Made by a program: the position numbers and the translations under genes. From Actinomadura sp. DC4 (lineage in GTDB: Bacteria; Actinomycetota; Actinomycetes; Streptosporangiales; Streptosporangiaceae): a stretch of DNA of 64,000 nt. The notes under the pieces are model-generated. The model saw only the letters and a program-made list of their open reading frames with translations. It searched no databases and was not told the DNA's origin. Each line of letters begins with the position of its first letter. Position 1 is the stretch's first letter. Location: contig NZ_JAUEQY010000012.1 in the NCBI RefSeq assembly GCF_030406325.1, positions 124,001 through 188,000 on the forward strand, written 5' to 3'. Positions 1 through 6,958 of this stretch are shown here, piece by piece.

Positions 1-1
1 C

Positions 2-286
2 CGCGACATCACCGGCCCCGTGCTCGACTACGTCGGACGCATGCGGATGAGGAGCCCGCGCGACGTGGTGTGCGTCTTCATCCCCGAGTACGTCGTGGGG
101 CGATGGTGGGAGCACCTGCTGCACAACCAGAGCGCGTTCCGGCTGAAGGCGCGTCTGCTGTTCCGTCCCGGAGTCATGGTGACGAGTGTCCCGTGGCAGC
201 TCGGCTCGGCCGAGGCGGCCCTCGCGCGACGCCAGGAGGATGCCGGTTTTGCCGTTCGCAAGCAGGTGCGGTCGGGAGCAGCATGA
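2..286 (+). CDS. KimA-like APC permease, C-terminal fragment cut by the window edge
   Basis: Only the last 94 codons are present; the gene begins outside the window. The fragment aligns closely with the C-terminal cytosolic domain of the complete permease at 6936-8972: both share the stretches EYVVG, WWEHLLHNQSA and PGVMVTSVPWQL. It is therefore the end of a second paralogue. In that family this domain follows about twelve membrane segments. The stop is TGA at 284-286, and the OB-fold gene follows after 54 bases. The full-length function, potassium or amino-acid transport, cannot be judged from the fragment and is inferred from the paralogue. Confidence 0.8.
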   Translation, partial: RDITGPVLDYVGRMRMRSPRDVVCVFIPEYVVGRWWEHLLHNQSAFRLKARLLFRPGVMVTSVPWQLGSAEAALARRQEDAGFAVRKQVRSGAA

Positions 287-340
287 TGTAACTATTCCTG
301 CCGGTTTGTTTCTTAGAGGGATGGCCTAGTCTTGCCAATC

Positions 341-733
341 ATGGATGACGTGCCTGACGACGGTTCGGGATCACGAGGCCTGCGCGGGTTCATTCGCAGG
401 CTGACGTCGACCAAGGCAGAGCTCGAGGCCCAGGAACTCCAGAGGACCAGCGACTCGGAGGGCGCCACTCCGATCAAGCGCTGCACCGCGCGGCGCCGCG
501 CCTGTGTAGCGGGTACGCTACGCACTGTGACACTGCGACCGCGGGGCGGCGCGCCCGCGCTCGAGGCGGAGCTGTACGACGGGTCCGACGTGATCGATCT
601 CGTCTGGCTCGGCCGACGGCGGATCGCCGGCATCGAGCCCGGCCGTCTCATGCGGGCGGAGGGTCTCGTCAGCGTTCAGGACGGCCGCAAGGTCATGTTC
701 AACCCGCGATACGAGCTGCGGGGCAGCTCGTGA
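341..733 (+). CDS. OB-fold nucleic-acid-binding domain protein (Rv2694c-like)
   Basis: This 130-residue protein has a variable acidic N-terminus and an OB-fold from about residue 50. The strands are recognisable in AGTLRTVTLRP, LEAELYDGSDVIDLVWLG and GIEPGRLMRAEGLVS, which resemble the single OB domains of RecG and RecJ-type proteins. Function is unknown in the family. In mycobacteria its homologue lies beside a DUF3159 protein and the two TrkA genes; here it is followed 31 bases later by the DUF3159 gene, so the pair is kept although the TrkA genes lie 8 kb away. The ATG at 341 is preferred because TAGTCT at 327-332 sits 8 bases upstream, as expected of a leaderless promoter. A TTG at 332 with AGAGGG at 315-320 is the alternative. 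Confidence 0.75.
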   Translation: MDDVPDDGSGSRGLRGFIRRLTSTKAELEAQELQRTSDSEGATPIKRCTARRRACVAGTLRTVTLRPRGGAPALEAELYDGSDVIDLVWLGRRRIAGIEPGRLMRAEGLVSVQDGRKVMFNPRYELRGSS

Positions 734-764
734 TCGATGTCCCGGGCGCCCGCGAGGAGGCCAG

Positions 765-1466
765 GTGAACGACCCGACCGGGCCCGACTCCGCGAGCGCC
801 GAGGCGCCCGCGGAAGACGGCGAGGTCCCGGAGAAGGCCGCGTACGACACCGTCGAGGAGGCGGTCCGCGTCCAGCTCACCAAGGCGCTGGGCGGCGCGC
901 GCGGCGTGGTCGAGGCGGCCATCCCGACGATCGGCTTCACCGTCTCGTGGATCGTGACCAAGGAGCTGCGGCTGTCGCTGGGCATCGGCGCGGGGCTCGC
1001 GGTGGTCCTGCTGGCCGTGCGCCTGGCGCAGCGGTCCACCGTCCAGTTCGTGCTCAACAGCATCTTCGGCATCGGCATCGCGGCCCTGTTCGCGCTGCGC
1101 TCGGGCAAGGCCGAGGACGCCTTCCTGCCCGGCATCCTCTACAACGCGGGGTACGCCGCCGCGATGCTGTTGTCGATCGTGGTCCGCTGGCCGCTGGTCG
1201 GCTTCATCATCGGCTCGGTCACCGGCGACCCGACCGCCTGGCACCGCGACCGCGAGATCGTACGCCTGTGCTCGCGGCTGACGTGGCTGCTGCTGATCCC
1301 GTGCCTGATCCGCGTCGCCGTGCAGTACCCCCTCTACCTCGCGGGCCACGTGGCGTGGCTCGGCGCGGCGAAGGTCGTCATGGGCTGGCCGCTGCAGGTC
1401 GCCGCCCTGGCCGCGATGGTCTGGCTGCTGGCCCGCGGCCGTACGCCCATGGACCGCCCGGTGTAG
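765..1466 (+). CDS. DUF3159 family membrane protein (Rv2693c-like)
   Basis: This 233-residue integral membrane protein has an acidic cytosolic N-terminus of about 45 residues and then five or six hydrophobic segments, starting around AIPTIGFTVSWIV and ending with VAALAAMVWLLA. The segment FNSIFGIGIAALFALRSG-like (QFVLNSIFGIGIAALFALR) and the GDPTAWHRDREIV loop match the DUF3159 pattern. The role is unknown; the family often adjoins the TrkA-type potassium regulators. GTG 765 has a perfect GAGGAGG at 754-760. It is probably co-transcribed with the OB-fold gene. Confidence 0.8.
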   Translation: MNDPTGPDSASAEAPAEDGEVPEKAAYDTVEEAVRVQLTKALGGARGVVEAAIPTIGFTVSWIVTKELRLSLGIGAGLAVVLLAVRLAQRSTVQFVLNSIFGIGIAALFALRSGKAEDAFLPGILYNAGYAAAMLLSIVVRWPLVGFIIGSVTGDPTAWHRDREIVRLCSRLTWLLLIPCLIRVAVQYPLYLAGHVAWLGAAKVVMGWPLQVAALAAMVWLLARGRTPMDRPV

Positions 1467-1541
1467 CACTCAGGTGACTGTCCGTCATTATTCGGGGGTA
1501 TGAGAACGGTCCGGACATGTTCGCTCATCGGGGACCTTCTC

Positions 1542-2123
1542 ATGCCTGGCAAGTACCACCTGTTCGCGATCATCGGCCTGGGCGCCGGCGTGACCGCCCT
1601 CGGCGCCGCCGCGTCCGACAAGATCCTCGGCCAGCCCGGCCTCCCCGCCGGTGCCGTCATCAAGGACGTCGAGGGCAGAACGGTCGGCTCCCTGCGCGTC
1701 GAGGACCAGGGCCGGCGCAAGTCCAAGATCACCGTGACGGCGAAGGGCCTGCCGCCCGGCTACCACGGCTTCCACATCCACAAGAAGGGCGTCTGTGACG
1801 CCACGTCGATCGACCCGAAGACGGGCAGCCCGTTCTTCAGTGCCGGCCCGCACTTCGACCTCGGCGCGCACCCCCATCCGAACCACTCGGGCGACCTGCC
1901 GCCCCTGCTGATCTCCGCGGACGGCACCGGCCGCACGACGATCGTCACCGAGCGCTTCCGCCTGCGGCAACTGCTCGACGGCGACGGCAGCGCGATCATC
2001 ATCCACGCGCTGCCGGACAACCAGGCCAACGTCCCGAAGCGCTACGGCAAGCCGGACGCGGAAACCCTCAGGACCGGCGACTCGGGTGCCCGGATCGCCT
2101 GCGGCGTGATCAGCAAACGCTGA
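1542..2123 (+). CDS. sodC: Cu/Zn superoxide dismutase family protein
   Basis: The predicted protein has 193 residues with an N-terminal hydrophobic segment (about residues 7-23), so it is exported or anchored. Copper and zinc ligands of the SodC fold are all recognisable: GFHIH gives H78 and H80, HFDLGAHPHPNHSGD gives H104, H112, H115 and D118, and IIIHALPDN gives H155. C85 and C187 are placed to form the family disulfide. It should dismutate superoxide outside the membrane. No lipobox is visible, unlike mycobacterial SodC. ATG 1542 is chosen; an in-frame ATG at 1500 has its purine run only one base away. The arginine of the electrostatic channel was not verified. Confidence 0.85.
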   Translation: MPGKYHLFAIIGLGAGVTALGAAASDKILGQPGLPAGAVIKDVEGRTVGSLRVEDQGRRKSKITVTAKGLPPGYHGFHIHKKGVCDATSIDPKTGSPFFSAGPHFDLGAHPHPNHSGDLPPLLISADGTGRTTIVTERFRLRQLLDGDGSAIIIHALPDNQANVPKRYGKPDAETLRTGDSGARIACGVISKR

Positions 2124-2132
2124 CCGCGCGGG

Positions 2133-2597
2133 TCACGGCCCGAGGGAGAGCTCGACGTCCTCCCGGTCCACCTCCGCGGCGGTGAACTGCACGATTCCGC
2201 GATGGCTCACCTCGATCCCGTAGAACCTCTGCCGCGGCACGTCCGGCACGCGGAACGCGAACCGGCACCGCAGGGCGGTGTCGGCGACCAGCTGCTCGCC
2301 GGCGCCTTCGCCGAGGCGCCCGGTGCCGATGACCTTTCCCGCGGCGTCGTGGACGACGACGGACGTACCGTCCTGGAGGTCCTCGAAGCCCCCGTCGCCC
2401 GTGCACGCCCTGCCGCCGGCGACGTCCCCGACGATCGTCATCGTCCCGGAGACGGTCACGGGGCTGGGCCGGCCGGCCCAGTAGAAGGCGGCGCCGGCGC
2501 CCGCGAGGATCACGAGCACGATCACGGGGATCGCCGTCCTGCGCCGTCGCCGGAGGGGCGTGGCGTAGGTCGGGGGCGGTACGGGGCAGGCGTGCAT
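2133..2597 (-). CDS. Hypothetical single-pass membrane protein
   Basis: The predicted 154-residue protein has a short proline-rich N-terminus, an RRRRR stop-transfer cluster, one membrane segment (about residues 21-41, AIPVIVLVILAGAGAAFYWAG) and an extracytoplasmic beta-rich domain with two cysteines (CTGDGGF and LRCRF) that could pair. I do not recognise a family. The architecture resembles the next gene upstream on the same strand (polybasic anchor plus small exported domain), and the two may be co-expressed, with a 39-base gap. It converges on sodC with only 9 bases between the stops. Confidence 0.65.
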   Translation of the reverse strand: MHACPVPPPTYATPLRRRRRTAIPVIVLVILAGAGAAFYWAGRPSPVTVSGTMTIVGDVAGGRACTGDGGFEDLQDGTSVVVHDAAGKVIGTGRLGEGAGEQLVADTALRCRFAFRVPDVPRQRFYGIEVSHRGIVQFTAAEVDREDVELSLGP

Positions 2598-2636
2598 GGC
2601 TTGCGTTCCGTTCGTCCGGTGCGCGGTGGTCGGTGC

Positions 2637-3200
2637 CTAGGCCAGGGCGACGCGGACGCCGTTGGAGAACGCCGAGTCGTGCAGGACGACCTGTGTCGGC
2701 CGGGTGCCCTTCGGCACGTCGAACGCGATCGACGCCGTCACGCTGTTCCCGGGGTTGATGTTGTTCAGGAACGCCTTGGAGTCGGCGAAGACGTTGGTGT
2801 CGGCGTCATAGGTCTTCCCACCCGCCAGCAGCTTCTGGTTCGACGCGTCGAGCAGCTGGGCGGTCTTGCCGTGGTTCGTCACGGTGACCGTCAGCACGAC
2901 GAACTCGCCCTGCGCGTCGGTCCGGGTGATCGACGAGTCGCCGACGTGCCCGGTCCGCCGCATCTTCGTGACGACGAACGTGAACCGGCCGTCCCCGGCG
3001 GGCTGGTTCATCGCGTACGCCTTCTTCGGCGCGTTCACCTCGGGGTTCTTGCCGACCTCCTTGGCGCCGGAGACGAACAGCGCGGCGCAGCCGGCGAACA
3101 GGAGAACGAAGAGGCCGAGGATGACCAGGAAGATGATGAGACCGGTCCGCCTCCTGCGGGGGGCCGGCTGGTAGGCGGGCGGCTGGTACTGGGTCGCCAT
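2637..3200 (-). CDS. DUF4352-type anchored extracytoplasmic protein
   Basis: The predicted 187-residue protein has a proline-rich N-terminus (QYQPPAYQPAPRRRRTG), one membrane segment at about residues 20-42, and an exported immunoglobulin-like domain whose core FVVLTVTVTNHGKTAQLLDAS and FDVPKGTRP is typical of DUF4352 (telomeric-repeat-binding-factor-2-like) domains. Such domains are common in actinobacterial surface proteins of unknown role. The ATG at 3200 is supported by AAAGGACA nine bases upstream; a longer reading frame starts at 3287 but has no ribosome binding site. Confidence 0.75.
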   Translation of the reverse strand: MATQYQPPAYQPAPRRRRTGLIIFLVILGLFVLLFAGCAALFVSGAKEVGKNPEVNAPKKAYAMNQPAGDGRFTFVVTKMRRTGHVGDSSITRTDAQGEFVVLTVTVTNHGKTAQLLDASNQKLLAGGKTYDADTNVFADSKAFLNNINPGNSVTASIAFDVPKGTRPTQVVLHDSAFSNGVRVALA

Positions 3201-3338
3201 GGCGTGTCCTTTCGTCGCTCTGTGATGACGCGAATACGAAGAGAAAGGATGGCGGCCTGTGAGCGTTACGTAGCCGTTTGGCCACATGCGGCAACGGCGA
3301 GCATGAAGAACAGGCGCCCCCCGGGTGGCGCGGGAGTG

Positions 3339-3680
3339 TCATGAGCGGTGTGACGGTAGTCCGCCGCGACGGCGCAAAGTCGTGTTCTCGTGAAGGAGCC
3401 GGCGCATGACGCCGTAGCTGGTCCCGAACTTCTGCGCGACCTGGCGGATGGTCGAGCCCTGGTCGTACAGGCGTGCGGCGTCCTCGGCCATCGGCTGTTC
3501 TGGGGTCTCCGGGGCGAGGATCGCGAGGAGTGTCGCCCGGTGGTAGCGGCGGTGGCCGCCGGGCGTGTACAGCGGAGTGAGTTTCCCTTCGCGCGCCCAG
3601 CGGGCGATCGTCGTCGGGCGTACGCCGAAGAACTCGGCGACTTCGCGCGGCTTCAGGAGGTCGTCGTCACTGAAGCTCAT
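3339..3680 (-). CDS. BldC-like regulator with a second helix-turn-helix
   Basis: The 113-residue protein has two DNA-binding parts. Residues about 8-55 are a MerR/BldC winged helix (LLKPREVAEFFGVRPTTIAR, then TPGGHRRYHR). Residues about 72-110 are a homeodomain-like HTH (ARLYDQGSTIRQVAQKFGTSYGVMRRLL) ending in LRRRGG. Both halves are known separately in actinobacteria. It probably regulates development or the neighbouring WhiJ-like genes; that is inference. ATG 3680 has AGGAG about nine bases upstream, and an open frame continuing to 4304 is antisense noise over the next gene. Confidence 0.8.
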   Translation of the reverse strand: MSFSDDDLLKPREVAEFFGVRPTTIARWAREGKLTPLYTPGGHRRYHRATLLAILAPETPEQPMAEDAARLYDQGSTIRQVAQKFGTSYGVMRRLLHENTTLRRRGGLPSHRS

Positions 3681-3751
3681 GCCCAAGGCTCCTGCATATG
3701 GGGGTGGTAGTGGTCTGCGGCCGCCGGGGGTCAGAGTCGGCCTGCTGACGT

Positions 3752-4240
3752 TCACAGGTTCACCGCCAGCCGGTCGATGTCCGCCTGGGTGAGAACGACG
3801 TCCGGGGCGGCGACGAGGGCGTGCACGGTCTTGCCGGGGCCGTCTCGCTGGACCCACCAGAAGGCGAGGCTCTCCACGATGCCCAGGCCGCGCCCGTGCA
3901 CGTCGGTCTCGGCGGCGTCTCGCTGGCAGGGTTGTGCCGGAGCGGAGTCCCGTACGTACAGGTGCGTCCATCGGGGCGTGCAGAACATGCCGAATCGGAT
4001 GACCTGCTCGGCCTCGTCGAGCTTGGCGCTGTCGACGGCTTCGTACGCGTTCGTCACCAGTTCCGAGGTGATGAGCGTGATCGTGTCGACCCACTCCTCG
4101 GCGAATGCGCGCAGTCGCGCTCGGGCGTACCTGCGGGCGACACCGACGCTCTCGGGTAGTGCGCGGATCGTGATCCATGGCGGCTCGATCGTTGCGGGGG
4201 ATCGGCCGGCCGGTACGAGAGGACTTGGGGGGACGACCAT
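3752..4240 (-). CDS. RsbW-like ATP-binding protein (HATPase_c_2)
   Basis: The 162-residue protein has the GHKL ATPase signatures of anti-sigma-factor kinases: N-box LITSELVTNAYEAV, and G-box DVHGRGLGIVESLAFWW. Members bind ATP and either phosphorylate anti-anti-sigma factors or simply sequester partners. Here the neighbours are a WhiJ-like XRE regulator and a DUF397 protein, the usual company of this subfamily in streptomycete whiJ/aba-type loci. ATG 4240 is chosen because AGGAGGGG lies 13 bases upstream; an in-frame start at 4282 is possible. It is transcribed divergently from the XRE gene. Confidence 0.85.
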   Translation of the reverse strand: MVVPPSPLVPAGRSPATIEPPWITIRALPESVGVARRYARARLRAFAEEWVDTITLITSELVTNAYEAVDSAKLDEAEQVIRFGMFCTPRWTHLYVRDSAPAQPCQRDAAETDVHGRGLGIVESLAFWWVQRDGPGKTVHALVAAPDVVLTQADIDRLAVNL

Positions 4241-4324
4241 GACGGCATCCGCTCCCCTCCTGATGGCCGGAAGACCCGGCATTGATGAGTGGGTACGACT
4301 TCACTATGCACTTACCAAGCCGTA

Positions 4325-4364
4325 ATCTTCAAGTGGAAGATTTAAGCACGAAGAATTATGTGCT
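4325..4364. promoter_or_regulatory. Two inverted repeats in the divergent WhiJ-like promoter region
   Basis: In the AT-rich gap between the divergent ATPase and XRE genes lie ATCTTC-AAGTG-GAAGAT at 4325-4341 and AGCAC-N10-GTGCT at 4345-4364. Both are dyads suited to a dimeric regulator, most simply the adjacent XRE protein acting on both directions. Spacing and low G+C support an operator region; the binding protein is inferred. Confidence 0.4.
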
Positions 4365-4415
4365 GTAATGTCTGGTCCTCGGTCCGCTCCGGCGTCGTCC
4401 TCTACGATCGGCGGC

Positions 4416-5261
4416 ATGCCGTGGACCAGCCCAACCCTCCGCCGCCGCGAGCTTTCGGCACGATTGAAAGAGTTGCGCGAGAAGGCGAAAGTGGACGTCG
4501 CGACAGCCGCCGAAGCACTCGGATGCTCCACCGACAAGATCCATTGGATCGAGCGGGCCGAGTGGAACAGGCCGCGATGGCGGGACGTACGGGACCTGCT
4601 GGACAGGTACGGCGTCACCGACGAGCGTCTGCGAAACTACTTGATCCAGCTCGCTCGCGACAGCGGCCAACAGGACTGGTGGCACCCCTACAAGGCCATG
4701 CTGAGCGAGGAATACACCACGTACATCGCCTACGAAGGCGAGGCCGAAGAGCTCCTCATGTTCGAGCTCTCCATCATTCCGGGCCTGCTTCAGACCGAGG
4801 AGTACACCCGCGCGCTCACGGGCGCCGGCCCGGCCGAGCTGGACGCGGACGAGATCGAGCAGCGCGTGAAGATCCGGGGCGAGCGTCGTCGTGTCCTGGA
4901 GCGCCCGGATCCGGTCCGGCTCTTCGCTGTGATCGACGAGGCCGCGCTGCGGCGGCCCGTCGGCGGACCGGAGGTGATGCGCGCGCAGTTGCAGCACTTG
5001 GTCCAGATGGCGGCACATCCGAAGGTCACGCTTCAGGTGCTGCCGTTCGCGGCCGGGCCGCACCCTGGGACAGGCGGCCGGTTCACGATCCTGAGGTTCC
5101 CGGGGCCGCCAGGCGCGGTCTATATCGAGACGATTGCAGGCGAGCTGTTCATTCAGAGCGGTGGCGTCGATCAGTACCAGTCGGTCTTCCGAAGACTGAA
5201 CGCCAAGGCTCTGTCGCCCGAAGCTACGATCGAGATGCTTGACGAGATGATGCGTAGCTAA
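4416..5261 (+). CDS. WhiJ-like XRE regulator with DUF5753 domain
   Basis: The 281-residue protein starts with an XRE helix-turn-helix (about residues 12-65: LREKAKVDVATAAEALGCS, then IHWIERAEWNRPRWRDVRDLL). A DUF5753 domain fills residues about 95-275, with the hallmark segments SIIPGLLQTEEYTRAL, QRVKIRGERR, FAVIDEAALRRPVGG and VTLQVLPFAAGPHPG. This family (WhiJ, Scr1-type) works with DUF397 proteins, often as developmental or toxin-antitoxin-like switches. A DUF397 remnant lies 27 bases downstream. ATG 4416 is preferred from the family N-terminus; a GTG/ATG further upstream at 4368 is less likely. Confidence 0.9.
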   Translation: MPWTSPTLRRRELSARLKELREKAKVDVATAAEALGCSTDKIHWIERAEWNRPRWRDVRDLLDRYGVTDERLRNYLIQLARDSGQQDWWHPYKAMLSEEYTTYIAYEGEAEELLMFELSIIPGLLQTEEYTRALTGAGPAELDADEIEQRVKIRGERRRVLERPDPVRLFAVIDEAALRRPVGGPEVMRAQLQHLVQMAAHPKVTLQVLPFAAGPHPGTGGRFTILRFPGPPGAVYIETIAGELFIQSGGVDQYQSVFRRLNAKALSPEATIEMLDEMMRS

Positions 5262-5288
5262 CCCACCTACGACGAGAGATGTGTACCC

Positions 5289-5393
5289 ATGAGCACGACA
5301 CGTGATGAGCTTTCGCGCGCCCTGGACTGGCGCAAGAGCGCCCGTTCTGACCAGCAGGGCGCCTGCGTCGAGGTGGCCGTCGACGAGGGCTGA
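5289..5393 (+). CDS. Half-length DUF397 protein
   Basis: This small gene of 34 codons encodes the start of a DUF397 domain: LDWRKSARSDQQGACVEVAV matches the family opening W-R-K-S-x-x-S ... C-V-E-V-A. Normal members continue with V-A-V-R-D-S-K-D and a C-terminal helix to 60-80 residues; here a stop follows DEG. A terminator begins 13 bases after the stop, so the gene really ends there. It may be a functional minimal partner of the WhiJ-like regulator, or a decaying gene. Start ATG 5289 is preceded by GAGAG at 5275-5279. Confidence 0.65.
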   Translation: MSTTRDELSRALDWRKSARSDQQGACVEVAVDEG

Positions 5394-5406
5394 CCCCGAA
5401 CGCGAA

Positions 5407-5441
5407 GAAGCCCCCTGAGCCGTATCGGCTTGGAGGGCTTC
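5407..5441 (+). terminator. Strong hairpin terminator after the DUF397 gene
   Basis: GAAGCCC at 5407-5413 pairs with GGGCTTC at 5435-5441, and AGCCG at 5418-5422 pairs with CGGCT at 5426-5430 around a TAT loop, with wobble pairs between. The near-continuous 17-bp stem is followed by a T-rich stretch (TTGTTT). It ends the XRE-DUF397 transcript. Confidence 0.75.
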
Positions 5442-5698
5442 CTGCGTTGTTTACCCACTACACGTTCTCGATGGTACGCCCACGCTCGCCCTATAGAGCC
5501 TGCCAGTGCGCGACCCGGGAGCGCGCCCGCGCACGCAGCCGGGCCGCGTCGCTGACCGTAGGACGATCGTGGCGCTACGTTCAGACGTCTGCACACGTCC
5601 GCACCCGTATGGCTGCGAGAGCGTACGGGCGCGGCGGCGACCTTCAGCCGACCTACTAGTTCGTGAGCTGGCTCAGCCCGTGCGGCACCTCGACAGAG
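5442..5698. other. Intergenic stretch without a convincing gene
   Basis: Open frames here are short, arginine-rich and lack ribosome binding sites. No tRNA cloverleaf could be folded by eye. It separates the WhiJ-like locus from the 3' end of the RNA methyltransferase gene. Confidence 0.4.
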
Positions 5699-6958
5699 CT
5701 ACCCTCTGACAAGCGTCGCCAGAAGCTCTACGTGCTGGGTCATCGGGAACGCGTCGAAGGCGCGCAGGGCCGACAGGGTCCAGCCCTGTTCGGAGAAGAA
5801 CCCCAGGTCGCGCGACAGCGTCGCCGGGTCGCAGGAGACGTACGCGATGCGGCGGTCGGCGAACTCGGCGACGCGCTTGACCACCTCGCGGCCCGCCCCG
5901 GTGCGCGGGGGGTCCAGGACGACGAGGTCGGCGCGGGTCAGCTTGCTCTTTCCCCGGCCGAAGCGGAGCTCCTCCAGCACGGTCTCCACCTCGCCCCGCT
6001 CCACCGACACGTGCGGCAGGTCGCGCAGGTTGAAGCGGGCGTCGCGGACCGCCTGGGCGTCCGTCTCGACACCCACGACCAGGCCGTCCGGGCCGATGCG
6101 CTCGCCCAGCACGCCGGCGAACAGGCCCGCGCCGCAGTAGAGGTCCACGGCCACCTCGCCGCGGCGCGGCTCCAGCGCGTCGAGGACCGCGTCCGCGAGC
6201 GTCTGGGCGGCGCCCGGGTGGACCTGCCAGAAGCCGCTGCCGCTCACCTGCCACAGCCGCTCGGCCACGTCCTCGCGGACGAACGGGGGCTTGTCCGGCT
6301 TGCCGCTGACCAGCCGGACCGGCGCGTCCATGCGCGGGACGCGCGCGCGGCCACGTGAGGACAGGACCGCCAGGCGGTCGCCCGTACCGGCCGAGGCGAT
6401 CGCCTCGACGCCGGCCGCTCCGGGCCAGCGCTTGCGCTCGATGCCCAGGACCTCGACCTGCGGGTGGGCGATCAGGCACTCGTCGATGGGCTCGATCGCG
6501 TGCGAGCGGTGCCGGCGGAGGCCGACCGCGCCGTCGCGGCGTACGGCGAACTGCATGCGGGTGCGCCAGCCGAGGCCGTCCGGGGCGCCGGGGATCTCCT
6601 CGACGATGACCTCGCGCTCGATCCCCGCGACACGGCGGAGCTGCTCCTCGACCACGGCGGCCTTCAACAGCCGCTGGGCGGGCAGCGAGACGTGCTGCCA
6701 GTCGCAGCCGCCGCACCGGCCCGGGCCGGAGAACGGGCACGGGGCCTGCACCCGGTCCGGTGAGGCCTCCAGGATCTCCACCGCGTCGGCCCGCAGGAAG
6801 TTCTTCGTCTCCTGGGTCACCCGGGCCCGTACGCGCTCTCCCGGCAGCGTGTGCCGGACGAACACCACGCGGCCGTCGTGCCGGGCCACGCACGAGCCGC
6901 CGTTGGCGACCGCGCCGACCTCGAGCTCGATCAGTTCAGATGATTCCACCGGCGGCAC
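5699..6958 (-). CDS. TRAM-domain class I SAM-dependent RNA m5U methyltransferase
   Basis: The 419-residue protein is of the TrmA/RlmD (RumA) family. Residues about 8-62 form a TRAM RNA-binding domain. An iron-sulfur cysteine set (C74, C82, C85 in CPFSGPGRCGGCDWQH, plus DECLIAH) follows. The SAM site VDLYCGAGLFAGVLG, the target-flipping DPPRTG and the nucleophile motif YVSCDPATLSRDL are intact. It should methylate uridine C5 in rRNA or tRNA; the substrate is not decidable here. Its GTG start lies inside the end of the permease gene (23-base overlap), implying translational coupling. The same gene order occurs in mycobacteria (Rv2689c-Rv2690c). Confidence 0.85.
   Translation of the reverse strand: MPPVESSELIELEVGAVANGGSCVARHDGRVVFVRHTLPGERVRARVTQETKNFLRADAVEILEASPDRVQAPCPFSGPGRCGGCDWQHVSLPAQRLLKAAVVEEQLRRVAGIEREVIVEEIPGAPDGLGWRTRMQFAVRRDGAVGLRRHRSHAIEPIDECLIAHPQVEVLGIERKRWPGAAGVEAIASAGTGDRLAVLSSRGRARVPRMDAPVRLVSGKPDKPPFVREDVAERLWQVSGSGFWQVHPGAAQTLADAVLDALEPRRGEVAVDLYCGAGLFAGVLGERIGPDGLVVGVETDAQAVRDARFNLRDLPHVSVERGEVETVLEELRFGRGKSKLTRADLVVLDPPRTGAGREVVKRVAEFADRRIAYVSCDPATLSRDLGFFSEQGWTLSALRAFDAFPMTQHVELLATLVRG

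Noticed and set aside
3681-4304. N-terminal extension of the BldC-like protein to 321 residues
   Set aside because: The extension is antisense to the RsbW-like ATPase gene, and a good ribosome binding site precedes ATG 3680.
5442-5698. Possible tRNA or small protein gene after the DUF397 terminator
   Set aside because: No cloverleaf could be folded and the short arginine-rich frames have no ribosome binding site.
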